Source: Symbiodinium natans | Lineage: Eukaryota > Sar > Dinophyceae > Suessiales > Symbiodiniaceae | Assembly: GCA_905221605.1 (NCBI GenBank) | Contig: CAJNDS010002091.1 | Coordinates: forward strand, 646,001-710,000 | Direction of reading: 5' to 3' | DNA: 64,000 nt | Shown: piece after piece, positions 18,701-28,149 of the stretch | Layout of the letters: each line of letters opens with the position of its first letter | Position numbering within the stretch: position 1 is the stretch's first letter | Position numbers and translations under genes: made by a program | Notes under the pieces: generated by a model | What the model saw: only the letters and a program-made list of their open reading frames with translations | The model's database searches: none | Told to the model about the DNA's origin: nothing

Positions 18701-18796
18701 AAGTTGGCTCCAGTGTGCTCTCTGCACCGTGGGCGTGAACTCGAAGATCGGCGGCTGCTCGTCCACTGGGTGCCGGTAGACGGGCATGGAGCCATC
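18698..18796 (-). CDS. Candidate exon, 33 codons including TAG
   Basis: Acceptor CGCGGGAG. Peptide DGSMPVYRHPVDEQPPIFEF then TPTVQRAHWSQL. The stop codon is formed by the first telomere-like unit (TTTAGGG). A donor inside the exon is also possible. Confidence 0.68.
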   Translation of the reverse strand, partial: DGSMPVYRHPVDEQPPIFEFTPTVQRAHWSQL

Positions 18797-18898
18797 CTCC
18801 CGCGGGCGCGCGCCCGCGCAGGAAGACCGGGAAAAGCCAGGGGTGGTTTAGGGTTCAGGGTTCAGGGTTTAGGGCACTCAGAACTATTCTTTGGGTCC

Positions 18899-18966
18899 AA
18901 GTATGGGCCCTCAATTTGGGTCCCTTCTTATACTATATACACCAGACATAATGAGGGCCCATACTT
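18899..18966. mobile_element. Palindromic element, single copy
   Basis: Ends aagtatgggccctca / tgagggcccatactt are perfect 15-base inverted arms. Confidence 0.85.
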
Positions 18967-19006
18967 CGGAAGCGCTACAAGTAGGCGGAGGTTCATGAGA
19001 CTTGCT

Positions 19007-19135
19007 TAGGGTTTAGGGTTTAGGGTTTAGGGTTTAGGGTTTAGGGTTTAGGGTTTAGGGTTTAGGGTTTAGGGTTTAGGGTTTAGGGTTGAGGGTTGAG
19101 GGTTGAGGGTTTAGGGTTTAGGGTTTAGGGTTTAG
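19007..19135. repeat. TTTAGGG array
   Basis: About 18 units with three TTGAGGG variants. Confidence 0.95.
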
Positions 19136-19363
19136 GCCCAACTATAAGTATAACTGCACTTTCACCCAATTGCAGGGCACGTAGGGGGCTTTATCAGCGG
19201 TTGGAAGTGCAGTAAGAACTGGCTTGTAAGCACCATGAACCCAGGCCAAGGGTTTCGAGACGGGGGATGAAGCTTGCTTACTTCGTCTTGAAAGTTTAGG
19301 GTTTCGGGTCACAACAGGTGGAACACAGCTCCTCCGACGTCGGATTTGGGCTTATGTTAACCT

Positions 19364-19457
19364 TCAAATCAGAACAACAATTTCGATTGTGCGATCCTCC
19401 TGCCGCTCGCCCTGGATGCACACCAGGCGTGGCACTGGCATTCCGTAGTATTCCATC
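19364..19457 (-). CDS. Candidate exon, ends in TGA
   Basis: Acceptor GTCCCGAG with pyrimidine-rich lead. Peptide MEYYGMPVPRLVCIQGERQE then DRTIEIVVLI and stop; could be a C-terminal exon. A 71-codon plus-strand frame overlaps and is judged a shadow. Confidence 0.6.
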
Positions 19458-19631
19458 CTCGGGACGAAGGGGCGAAGAAAAGGAACAGCCCAGATCTACT
19501 TTTATCCCAAAACCCGAAAAGTTATGGCCATAATGGGACAGAATTCTGGGTACTTTGGGGCTTTCGTTCCAAGCACGCAGCCCGGGTTTAACGTTTGGGC
19601 TGGGCCGGCTTTGGGTTTAGAGGGAGAGGGT

Positions 19632-19685
19632 TTATATATATATATATATATTATTATTATTATTATTTGTTTTATTTATTTACAT
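19632..19685. repeat. (TA)n(TTA)n microsatellite
   Basis: Alternating TA then ATT/TTA units. Confidence 0.9.
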
Positions 19686-19739
19686 CGATATATGGGGTTT
19701 CGGGTTTAGTATTTACGGTTTAGGGTGTGGGCCCGAATA

Positions 19740-19995
19740 CGCCATAAGCCAAGGCAAAGCCCCTGTTCGGACTCTTTAGAATACTGTTCTTGTGTAGGAA
19801 CTTAAAAACACAAAGCTGCCGTGAAAAGGGTACTTTAGCAAAGTCCAGCGCTAAGACGGTAGCACGCAGGTAAGTGGCACAACAAGAAGCCAGTTTACTC
19901 AGGAGAGATCAGGGACACATCGCATACAACCTAAGATGGCTACATCTCTGAACCTATCTGCGGGGCCTTGTGCAACACAAGACCCTGCGACTCTA
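19740..19995. other. Mixed sequence, no gene called
   Basis: Contains arms gaacttaaaaacacaa and ggccttgtgcaacacaag resembling the element near 50.58 kb. I find no convincing exon. Confidence 0.35.
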
Positions 19996-20066
19996 TAGAT
20001 TTAGGGTTTAGGGTTTAGGGTTTAGGGTTTAGGGTTTAGGGTTTAGGGTTTAGGGTTTCCTTCTAC

Positions 20067-20150
20067 ATGGAGAGGTCCCAACAGAAGCATCGTGCGTCGA
20101 GGGCGCTTTTGCCATTGGATCTCGTCATCTGGGCGAACATCGAAGTCGGC
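20067..20150 (-). CDS. Candidate exon, 28 codons
   Basis: Acceptor GCTTCTTGAG, donor GTAGAAGG. Peptide ADFDVRPDDEIQWQKRPRRT then MLLLGPLH. Confidence 0.7.
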
Positions 20151-20467
20151 CTCAAGAAGCAGTCCGGGTGCGGTTTAGGGTTTAGAGTTTAGGGTTTAGG
20201 GTTTAGGGTTTAGGGTTTAGGGTTTAGGGTTTAGGGTTTAGGGGTTAGGGGCAGCGCCGAACATTCAAGTCTTTTCTGAGAGTTGAGAGTAGGATCTGTT
20301 AAAGGGTTGCAAAGGGTTTAGGATGTAGGCTTCGTGTTTTGAAACAGGATCCAAAAAACAGCACAGGGTCTATGATCCTATCAAAAGGCCCTCAAGAGGG
20401 ACGTTCATGATCCATTTAGAGCAATCCGGGATTACCAGAACATCCCAACCAATTTATATTGTGCCCT

Positions 20468-20572
20468 ACTTGGAGGTTCTTCATGGTATTACGATAACCC
20501 TATTAGAACTGGTGCTAGATACGTTCTAGGTACAGTTACAACTGGGTGATGAATTACCATGAACCTCCAAAG
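20468..20572. mobile_element. Palindromic element, ACTTGGAGGTTCATGGTA family (copy 1)
   Basis: Arms acttggaggttcttcatggta / taccatgaacctccaaagt. Other copies at 30641, 41195 and, degenerate, 39191 and 54022. Confidence 0.82.
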
Positions 20573-20762
20573 TATAGCCCCTAGATATAGCCTAAGCCCT
20601 AAGCCCTTAACCCGAAACCCCAAAGCCTAAACCCCTAAACCCCTAAACCCCTAACCCCTGAACCCTCAAACCCTAAACCCCTACACCCCTAAACCCCAAA
20701 ACCCCAAAACCCCTAAACCCCCAAACCCTAAACCCCTAAACCCTAAACCCTAAACCCTAAAC

Positions 20763-20854
20763 GAGGCTTCTGCACTGCTGGCTTGCAAGCCACGTGGCGC
20801 TTGGCACCAAAGCAGCCAAAAGGTCGGCGGCTGCGTCGGTTGGGAGGAAGTCCT
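20763..20854 (-). CDS. Candidate exon
   Basis: Acceptor TTTGCGAAG, donor GTTTAGGG. Peptide DFLPTDAAADLLAALVPSAT then WLASQQCRSL. It begins with two bases that complete the codon left open by the exon at 21041-21121. Confidence 0.7.
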
Positions 20855-21040
20855 CTTCGCAAAGATTTTTTAGGGCTCAAGGTTTATAGGGTTTAGGGTT
20901 TAGGGTTTAGGGTTTGGGGTTTGGGGTTTAGGGTTTGGGGTTTAGGGTTTGGGGTTTGGGGTTTCGGGTTTGGGGTTTGGGGTTTGGGGTTTGGGGTTTG
21001 GGGTTTAGGGTTTTTAGGGTTCAAGGTTTAGCCCAAGTAC

Positions 21041-21121
21041 CCTCAGCCCCTTCGTGTAGATGCTCTAAGCCCTGTGAAACCAGCTCTGAACTGCTGAGGT
21101 GCCGCCACCACTGCTTGGGGC
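21041..21121 (-). CDS. Candidate exon
   Basis: Acceptor CTTGCTAG, donor GTACTTGGG. Peptide KQWWRHLSSSELVSQGLEHL then HEGAE. Phase-compatible with the exon at 20763-20854. Confidence 0.7.
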
Positions 21122-21242
21122 CTAGCAAGGCTCTGGGCGGGTTTAGGGTTTAGGGTTTAGGGTTTAGGGTTTAGGGTTTAGGGTTTAGGGTTTAGGGTTT
21201 AGGGTTCATGGTTTATGGTTTAGGGTTTAGGGCTGCAGCTAC

Positions 21243-21285
21243 TGATCCCCCCCAAAGCCTGTATCCCACCAAGGAAACGCCCGGC
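21243..21285 (-). CDS. Candidate exon
   Basis: Acceptor GTGCTTTAG, donor GTAGCTGC. Peptide PGVSLVGYRLWGGS. Phase-compatible with the exon at 21647-21705. Confidence 0.55.
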
Positions 21286-21518
21286 CTAAAGCACGCGCAC
21301 CATTAAGCCCTCAACCCTGAACCCCGGCACCCCTGCACGAAAACGCTAAACCCGACCCTGGCACCTAAGCCCTAAGGAGCCACAATACCCCAAGACCCTG
21401 AGCCCTATAACCTCGAATACCCCCAAAAACACGGATACCCTAAGACCTCCATCCTAGAGCCCTATAAAGGCCCCGTCTCCCCCAAAACGCCCGAAACACC
21501 CGGAAACACCTCATGAAG

Positions 21519-21628
21519 CTTGGTAGCCCCAGTAGCCATATCATAAGGCCACCCCTTTTTTTAAGTTGGTTACTTTATAAGGGAGGCCAGAACCAAGAAA
21601 GAGTTGAGGGTACCACTGGGCTACCAAG
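21519..21628. mobile_element. Palindromic element, CTTGGTAGCCCAG family (copy 1)
   Basis: Arms cttggtagccccagtagcc / gggtaccactgggctaccaag; core aagttggttactttataaggg. Copies at 24761, 29367 (split), 48815 (half), 54280, 62038 (half) and 63075. Confidence 0.88.
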
Positions 21629-21646
21629 AAACCAGACCCTAACTAC

Positions 21647-21705
21647 TCGCTGGAGGGAAGCCGCCGACGTCGGCCAAATACGCCAAAGCCCTCATAAACC
21701 CCGGC
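21647..21705 (-). CDS. Candidate exon
   Basis: Acceptor GATTTTTCCAG, donor GTAGTTAGGG. Two frames open: AGVYEGFGVFGRRRRLPSS or FMRALAYLADVGGFPPAS. Confidence 0.55.
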
Positions 21706-21749
21706 CTGGAAAAATCTGAAGCCCTAAACGCTGGCACCCCACAACCTAG

Positions 21750-22200
21750 TACCCTAAAATACCGTGTGAACCCTACCTCATGAACCCCAAACCTACTCTA
21801 TTTTAGTAGGCTAGTACTAACAAACAAAACCTTGTAGGATTCTTAGGTAACCCACAAACAAAAAAAGGGCAGGTGCTGGGCTCTCCTAGTTGTCCAGTAC
21901 CCTAGGGAACTAAAGGTTAACCTTTGGGATTATATAGGGATTCGAATACCCCAAAAAGGTTGATTGTTACCTACCCTGCTTTGGAAAAGACCCTGGAAAA
22001 AGTATATACTTTGAGGTGTAAGTAGTTATAATAGGAACCCAGAACCAACAAAAAGCATTAAAGTATAGTACTCCAAAACCCAGCCTACTCTACTAATGAG
22101 TTCTTAAGGTATAGGGTTCTTAAGGGAGGCCCGGCCCTAAAACCTAAACCCTAAACCCTAAACCCTAGACCCTATACCCTACACCCTGAACCATCCCTTA
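21750..22200. other. Intron-like stretch with small palindromes
   Basis: No exon seen. 21973-22082 matches 51078-51185 (shared aagtatatactt, ataggaacccagaacca, attaaagtatagtactcc): a two-copy palindromic element family. Confidence 0.6.
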
Positions 22201-22232
22201 AGAACCCTCTAATTGAGGTATAGACATCCGAC

Positions 22233-22287
22233 ATGGCTCCAGCAGCAGGCTCGTATCGCCGGTCCCCAGTCCGTCAATGCGCCGCTC
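22233..22287 (-). CDS. Candidate exon
   Basis: Acceptor CCTCCCTGTAG, donor GTCGGATG. Peptide ERRIDGLGTGDTSLLLEP. Confidence 0.62.
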
Positions 22288-22299
22288 CTACAGGGAGGT

Positions 22300-22561
22300 G
22301 GGGTTTAGGGTTTAGGGTTTGCAGAGGTTCCGGCAAACCAGCTGGGAGAGAATCAGTTTGAACGCAAGATACGGAATATAGTAAGTGGCAGCGACACTGG
22401 GAAGAACTAAGGCCATGTGCAGCGGCAAAGCCAGTTTCAGTTTCTTTGTTTCCTGCTAGGCTGGGGCATCTGACAATGAGACGATGGCGGTGGCTGCGTC
22501 TTAGCCGAATGCGAAGGATAAGTACACGATGACTTAGCAGTTTCAGAGAGGGAAATTGCAT
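22300..22561 (-). CDS. Open region, one or more exons unresolved
   Basis: A 95-codon frame spans the stretch. Within it DAATAIVSLSDAPA (another frame, after GGCTAAG) and LVCRNLCK (after TCTCTCCCAG) look like separate short exons. I cannot choose among them. Confidence 0.35.
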
Positions 22562-22654
22562 GATGTTGGCCCTGTATAGGGGTTCGCTTAAGGGGAACCT
22601 TTAGGGGTACAACCTTAGGGGTGCGAGTCTTAGTCCCTTGAATGTGAAGTCAAC

Positions 22655-22682
22655 AGCCCATTTAGCTCCAGTGTTGTGTCGC
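22655..22682 (-). CDS. Candidate micro-exon
   Basis: Acceptor TGTAGAG, donor GTTGACTTC. Peptide DTTLELNG. Phase fits the end of the exon at 22925-22997. Confidence 0.48.
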
Positions 22683-22924
22683 CTCTACACAACCCTCACC
22701 CTCAACCCACAACCCCGAACCCTAAACTCCAACCCGAAACCGTAAGCCCCAAAACCCTAAGTTTGAGATGTGGGAGGTAAAAGCCCACAACCCTAGATGC
22801 TGCACCCCTAAGAAACCAATGTCAGTGGTGCCTTAAGAGGGTTCCTATACCATAGGGGCACATGAACCCTAAACCAAGCCTAAACCCTAAACCCTAAACC
22901 CTGAACCCCAGGGATCCCCTTAAC

Positions 22925-22997
22925 AAAAGTCATCCTTCATCTTCGCATAGGTCTTGGGATGTAGCTTCTTCTCCTCTTTCCCCCCAACGAGAGGTTT
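22925..22997 (-). CDS. Candidate exon, lysine-rich
   Basis: Acceptor AGAGCCAG, donor GTTAAGGGG. Peptide KPLVGGKEEKKLHPKTYAKM then KDDF. Phase 0 start fits the end of 23424-23471. Confidence 0.66.
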
Positions 22998-23036
22998 CTG
23001 GCTCTCCCCGGCATGCTGAACCCTATAAATCCTATA

Positions 23037-23130
23037 CTAGACCCGGGAGTAACCTAGGAATAAAAAGGGTTTAGGGTTTAGGGTTTAGGGTTTCGGATTT
23101 AAGGGAACCCCAACCTACTCCCGGTCCTAG
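23037..23130. mobile_element. Palindromic element, CTAGACCCA family with TTTAGGG units in the loop (copy 2)
   Basis: Ends ctagacccgggagtaacctagg / caacctactcccggtcctag; about four TTTAGGG units replace the usual core. Confidence 0.85.
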
Positions 23131-23423
23131 TATAAATGAGGGTTTAGGGTGGAGGGGGTTGAGGGTTTAGGGCTCGCCTAGGGTTTAGGGTTTAGGGTTT
23201 AGGGTTTAGGGTTTGGGGTTTAGGGGTTTAGGGGTTTAGGGTTTAGGGTTTAGGGTTTAGGGTTTAGGGTTTCAATGTTGACTATAAACCCCATAAACCT
23301 CTATGCAAACTCTATCAACATTATTACCCCCTATAAGCCCTCAACCCCGAGCAGAGGTTAGAATTATATTCGCTGTTTTGGGAGAAAGTTTGAATCTTCG
23401 CAGTTTCAGTCTTGACACCCTAC

Positions 23424-23471
23424 TATGGCCTTGCGAGTAAATCGTGCCGCCGCAATTTTAACCACAAAAAG
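23424..23471 (-). CDS. Candidate exon, 16 whole codons
   Basis: Acceptor GGTCTTCAG, donor GTAGGGTG. Peptide LFVVKIAAARFTRKAI. Phase 0 at both ends. Confidence 0.65.
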
Positions 23472-23556
23472 CTGAAGACCTGACCCCCTAAACCCTCTAG
23501 ACCCTCTAAACCCCCTAAACACTCGACCCTATAACCCTCCCCCCCCTCGCCCCAGC

Positions 23557-23604
23557 AAAAAAGTCGGCAACAACAAACTCTGGCAGCACCAGGCAACAGG
23601 GCTT
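23557..23604 (-). CDS. Candidate exon with GC donor
   Basis: Acceptor TTTGTGTAAG, donor GCTGGGGC. Peptide KPCCLVLPEFVVADFF. Phase 0 at both ends, matching its neighbours 24006-24077 and 23424-23471. Confidence 0.6.
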
Positions 23605-24005
23605 CTTACACAAAGGGCCCGCCCAATTCCATGTGGTTTGGGGTTTAGGCTTAGGGTTTGGGTTCAGTGTTTGGGATTCAAGGTTCAGGGAGACCCCTTT
23701 GCTAAGCCAAGTGCTCCTCAACCAGAAGTTTCGACCCCCCCCCCCCCTGAACCCGACCCGTCGAATCAATCATGGGGGAGGAGTTCTTCTTGGGGAGGCC
23801 AACATTGAAACCCTAAACTCTAAACCCCAAAACCTAGATTCTGAAACCCTAAACCCTAAGCCCTAAGCCCTAAACCCCACGTAAGCCCTAACCCCTGAAC
23901 CCTGAGCCCTAAACCCGAACCCCCGGCTTAGGGTTTAGGGTTTAGGGTTTAGGGTTTAGGGTTTAGGGTTTTCCCCACAAGCCTCCCACAAAGCAAAACC
24001 CGGAC

Positions 24006-24077
24006 CTTCGGCTTGGGTGCCTCGCGCAGGCGGCGCGGCATGGTCTTCCCAACGGAGCTTGTGCGCGCTCGTGGGTG
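24006..24077 (-). CDS. Candidate exon, basic
   Basis: Acceptor GCCACAAAG, donor GTCCGGGTT. Peptide HPRARTSSVGKTMPRRLREA then PKPK; phase 0 at both ends. Confidence 0.65.
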
Positions 24078-24149
24078 CTTTGTGGCTGCGGCGTTTTGGG
24101 GTTTAAGGTTGTTGGGGTTTAGGGTTTAGGGTTGTTGGGGTTTAGGGCT

Positions 24150-24285
24150 TATAGGGTTTAGGGTTTAGGGTTTAGGGTTTAGGGTTTAGGGTTTAGGGTT
24201 TAGGGTTTAGGGTTTAGGGTTTAGGGTTTAGGGTTGTTGGGGTTTAGGGTTTAGGGTTTAGGGTTTAGGGTTTAGGGTTGTTGGA
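24150..24285. repeat. TTTAGGG array with GTTGTTGGGG interruptions
   Basis: About 16 units. The variant ggttgttggggtttag occurs four times between 24110 and 24290, a higher-order repeat. Confidence 0.9.
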
Positions 24286-24318
24286 GTTTATGGTTTAGGG
24301 ATGATTAGGGTTGAGGGC

Positions 24319-24361
24319 GTAGGTGGTCCAGAAAGGGAAGGTCACTCTACGCTGGCGCACC
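24319..24361 (-). CDS. Candidate exon
   Basis: Acceptor GGTTTTCAG; GC donor GCCCTC possible. Peptide VRQRRVTFPFWTTY. Confidence 0.52.
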
Positions 24362-24760
24362 CTGAAAACCCTCGACCCGAAACCCTCTACACGCTAGAAC
24401 ACCAGGTCATTCCCCTCCATGCCAATGGTTAGGGTTTGGGGTTCAGTGTTCAGGGCTTAGGGTCTCAACATGTGGCGGTTGAAACCGATCTAAGACCCAT
24501 CAACCCAACCACGCGGACCGAACTACAAGTGCCCAATCCATCTAGCAACCAGATGGCCTGCAAGCCCACCCCCCCCCCCCCCAAGAAAATGAACAAAGTA
24601 TAACAATAAACAAAACAGTTAATAATATAATATGTAATATTAATAAACGATGAAGGCACATTAAACCCTGAACCATCATGCCCTCAACACCTAAAACCTC
24701 TACACCCTCAAGCCCAAACCATAATCCTCGCAAACCGTATTATGGACCCCTATAGCCCCC

Positions 24761-24871
24761 CTTGATAGCCGAGCAACCATATTCCAATAAGGGCACCCTT
24801 TTTGGGGTTGATTACCTTATAACGGGACCTTGAACCAAAAAAGGTGACAAGGGTACCGCTGGGCTACCAAG
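24761..24871. mobile_element. Palindromic element, CTTGGTAGCCCAG family (copy 2)
   Basis: Arms cttgatagccgagcaaccat / gggtaccgctgggctaccaa; core ggttgattaccttataacggg. Confidence 0.85.
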
Positions 24872-24913
24872 TACTACAGACTCCTAAACGCCGAACGAGA
24901 CCGCGGGCCTTGC

Positions 24914-24970
24914 GAAGATCGCTTCTTGCTTGGGCCTTTTGGTCGCGATGGCTGGGGACGGGCTTTCCAC
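24914..24970 (-). CDS. Candidate exon with GC donor
   Basis: Acceptor GCCAGCTCAG, donor GCAAGGCC. Peptide VESPSPAIATKRPKQEAIF, 19 whole codons. Confidence 0.62.
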
Positions 24971-25356
24971 CTGAGCTGGCAGCGCGCCCCGAAGCCTGAA
25001 ACTTTAAGGGGCTTTTGGAATCTGGGGTTTAGGGCTTAGGTTTGGGAATACAGGGTTTAGGGTTCTTTTGGGGGCCTTAGGAATTTAGAGTTTAGGGTTT
25101 AGGCATCTAGGGTTTAGGGTCTTAGAATCTATATAAGATATTTGTAGTTTGCAAGGTATACAGGGCTTTTGTATAGCTCTCAGGGCTTGAAAGGTTCTTG
25201 ATACTTCGCAGGGTTGGGCTTTTTGGGGGTGCAGGGCTTCAGGATTTTTAGGGGTTTAAGCAATGCTGCTTTGAGGAGCCTTCCCAGTTTCAGGGTTCAA
25301 GGTTTGAGGCTTCAGGTTGCACGATTTGGGGTTTAGGGTTTAGGGTTTAGGGCAAC

Positions 25357-25404
25357 CACGCCACCAAAGGCCAGCAGCGGGAGCAGGTGCAGAATTGGAT
25401 TCAT
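25357..25404 (-). CDS. Candidate first exon with signal-peptide-like sequence
   Basis: Begins ATG and reads MNPILHLLPLLAFGGV before donor GTTGCCC: a short hydrophobic N-terminus. It has no upstream AG that fits better. Could mark a gene start. Confidence 0.45.
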
Positions 25405-25511
25405 AGGGTTTGTAGGGTCTAGGGTTCGAGGGTTTAGGGTTTCGAGCTAAAAGGGCCTCAACCCTAAACCCTAAACCCTAAACCCCAAACCCTAAACCCT
25501 AAACCCTAAAC

Positions 25512-25584
25512 CCCAAAAGCCTCCATGGAGCTGAGGGTGTGGCAGCAGCTGCAGCGGCCGTGCTCCTGCGCATACGTCACTTCC
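25512..25584 (-). CDS. Candidate exon
   Basis: Acceptor GCCTTCTAG; the donor is the GTTTAGGG array. Peptide GSDVCAGARPLQLLPHPQLH. Confidence 0.6.
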
Positions 25585-25604
25585 CTAGAAGGCTATTCCC
25601 TCTA

Positions 25605-25692
25605 AGGTTTAGGGTTTAGGGTTTAGGGTTTAGGGTTTAGGGTTTAGGGTTTAGGGTTTAGGGTTTAGGGTTTAGGGTTTAGGGTTTAGGGT
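25605..25692. repeat. TTTAGGG array
   Basis: About 12 perfect units flanked by a near-repeat: ctagaaggctattccctctaagg before and ctacaaggctattccctctgagg after. This looks like an insertion that duplicated its target. Confidence 0.92.
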
Positions 25693-25750
25693 TCCCTACA
25701 AGGCTATTCCCTCTGAGGTTTAGGGTTTAGGGCAATCACAGTTGCAACTT

Positions 25751-25843
25751 GGGATGTTCCCCGTTACACTCACGGCCCTTAATACAAATTATAGTACAAC
25801 TATAGTCCCCATTAAGGACTGTTCGTAGAAGGGGGAACATCCC
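25751..25843. mobile_element. Palindromic element, GGGATGTTCCCC family (copy 2)
   Basis: Ends gggatgttccccgtta / aagggggaacatccc. Confidence 0.88.
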
Positions 25844-26187
25844 AAATTAGGAGCCCTAAACCCTAAACCCTAAACCCTAAACCCTAAACCCTAAACCCTA
25901 AACCCTAAATCAACAAATTGAAGGAATCTTCCCTACTTCGCCTCGGCCGGGGCGTCTCATAGGGATCCCGTAGGGTTTAGGGTTTAGGGTTTAGGGTATA
26001 GGGTTCAGGGTTCAGGGTTCACCCACGTCGTCCGGTTGCCAGTATGGTCAGACACCGACCCGGTAGCCACTGAGGATAGACACCGCCCCATAACTCTGGA
26101 ACCGGTTCCGTTCCAACACCTTTTTAACTACTAATAAGGGTATCATAGAAATATCAAGTTTGTTTTGTACCAAGATGACAGGCTTAG

Positions 26188-26332
26188 GGGCTGGGTTTAG
26201 GGTTTAGGGTTTAGGGTTTAGGGTTTAGGGTTTAGGGTTTAGGGTTTAGGGTTTAGGGTTTAGGGTTTAGGGTTTAGGGTTTAGGGTTTAGGGTTTAGGG
26301 TTTAGGGTTTAGGGTTTAGGGTTTAGGGTTTA
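26188..26332. repeat. Long TTTAGGG array
   Basis: About 20 perfect units, one of the longest pure tracts in the window. It leads into the 245-bp satellite. Confidence 0.96.
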
Positions 26333-26519
26333 TAAGGGTTTAGGGTGTAATGTTGGACCTTGTTTAGTAGGGGCCGCCTCTTTAAAGTCAATCTGGCCGA
26401 TTTATTCAGGATCCCCTGACTGTTTGCGGGTGCCTCTTTAAAGTCAAACGGTTCCCGAATTCCGGCAATTTTTTTAAAGACTTGGGGCTTGTTTCGGCCC
26501 GGAGGCTCCGGCTTAAAGC

Positions 26520-27245
26520 TGGGCCTTATGATTTTAAAGCCGGATGTGATTTTAAAGGCCGACCTCATCCATTCCAACCGGCCCGAAACCATTAATTCCC
26601 TTTAAGAAACCATTTGAAAAATTGGTTTTGTTCAATCCGACAAAGGGGGTGGTCCAGGAGCCCCCTTCGGCCCTGAATAATGGCACTGATTTGGGGTCCT
26701 GTTTTATGTCAAGGCCCCGGGCCGGAGGCTCCGAATTTGGATGCCTTGGTCTCTTGGCTTCAAGCCGGGCCTTATGATGTTACAGCCGGACCTTGTGATT
26801 TTAAAGGCCGACCTCATCCATTCCAACTGGCCCGAAACCATTAATTCCCTTTAAGAAACCATTTGAAAAATTGGTTTCGTTCAATCCGACAAGGGGGTGG
26901 TCCAGGAGCCCCCTTCGGCCCCGAATAATGGCACTGATTTGGGGTCCTGTTTTATGTCAAGGCCCCGGCCCGGAAGCTCCGAATTTGGATGCCTTGGTCT
27001 CTTGGCTTAAAGCCGGGCCTTATGATTTTAAAGCCGGATGTGATTTTAAAGGCCGACCTCATCCATTCCAACTGGCCCGAAACCATTAATTCCCTTTAAG
27101 AAACCATTTGAAAAATTGGTTTCGTTCAATCCGACAAGGGGGTGGTCCAGGAGCCCCCCTCGGCCCCGAATCGTGGCACTGCTTTGGGGTCTGTTTTATG
27201 TCAAGGCCTCGGCTCGGAGGCTACGAATTTGGAAAAAGCCTATAT
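26520..27245. repeat. Tandem repeat, about 245-bp unit, 2.7 copies
   Basis: ttttaaaggccgacctcatc recurs at about 26550, 26802 and 27043, with ggtggtccaggagccccc and aggccccggcccggaggctc in each unit. Each unit carries small inverted motifs (gattttaaagccgg). ORFs on both strands are by-products. The block ends in AT-rich decayed units to about 27400. Confidence 0.93.
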
Positions 27246-27567
27246 ATGGATTTCTTTTAAAATTATTTATATAAACTCATCCCGGATCCCTTTTCGACTC
27301 GCACGCATCCCTTTCAATTATATTAAGCTCATCCCTTTAAATTCATATGGATCCCTTTTAAATCTATCTAAACTCCTCCCTATTAAAATCATATAAACCC
27401 CCGGGGCCGTCTAATCAGGCCCCCATCCACGCCTCGACTGTTCCCACATTAAACAGGATCCCACATTAGGGTTAGGGTTTAGGGTGTAGGGTCGAGGGTT
27501 AGGGTTTAGGGTTGAGGGTTAAGGTTTAGGGTTTGGGGTTTAGGGTTTAGGGTTTAGGGTTTAGGGT

Positions 27568-27637
27568 TTAAAGGTCTTGGGTCTAGGGTCTAGGGTCTAG
27601 GGTCTAGGGTCTAGGGTCTATGGTCTAGGGTCTAGGG
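27568..27637. repeat. (GGTCTAG)n variant heptamer array
   Basis: About nine units of a telomere-like heptamer; the same variant appears at 53738-53769. Confidence 0.9.
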
Positions 27638-27654
27638 CTGCCAAAGGGGGGCCC

Positions 27655-27740
27655 GGAACGCTTGGAACCGTAACAAAACAGCTTGGAACCGTAACAGAAC
27701 ACCCTGGAACCGTAACAGAACAGCCTGGAACCGCAATGTC
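27655..27740. repeat. 20-21-bp minisatellite
   Basis: cttggaaccgtaacaaaacag and close variants, four copies, followed by C-rich DNA to 27815. Confidence 0.88.
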
Positions 27741-28149
27741 CGCCCCCCGCGCCCGCCGCGTCCCCACCCCTCCCCCACCAACCCCCCACCCCCCCGTCCC
27801 CACCCCCCCACCCCATACTACGACCAAAAAAGTATTATTACAACCAAAAACCGGGATGTCACAACTGCTGTCGGTTTGAGGGCAAACCAGAAACCGTGAT
27901 ATCACAACCCGCTTATTAAGGTTACAAGTTACCAACATTCCAAACCAGAGTTGGGGTCCTTACAGAACACCAAGCAACTTTGAAAACATCTGCAGTTGTG
28001 ATATCCCTCATCTGCTTAGACCCTGTCCTCCCTGGGTTGCCTAAACCCTATCAGCGCTGCGAGGCCACGTCTTAGAGATGCCCAGAGGCAAAAGCACAGC
28101 TGCAGATTTTGCAGAGAGCGTTCGATGCCACAAGAGGCTTTCGCTGATT

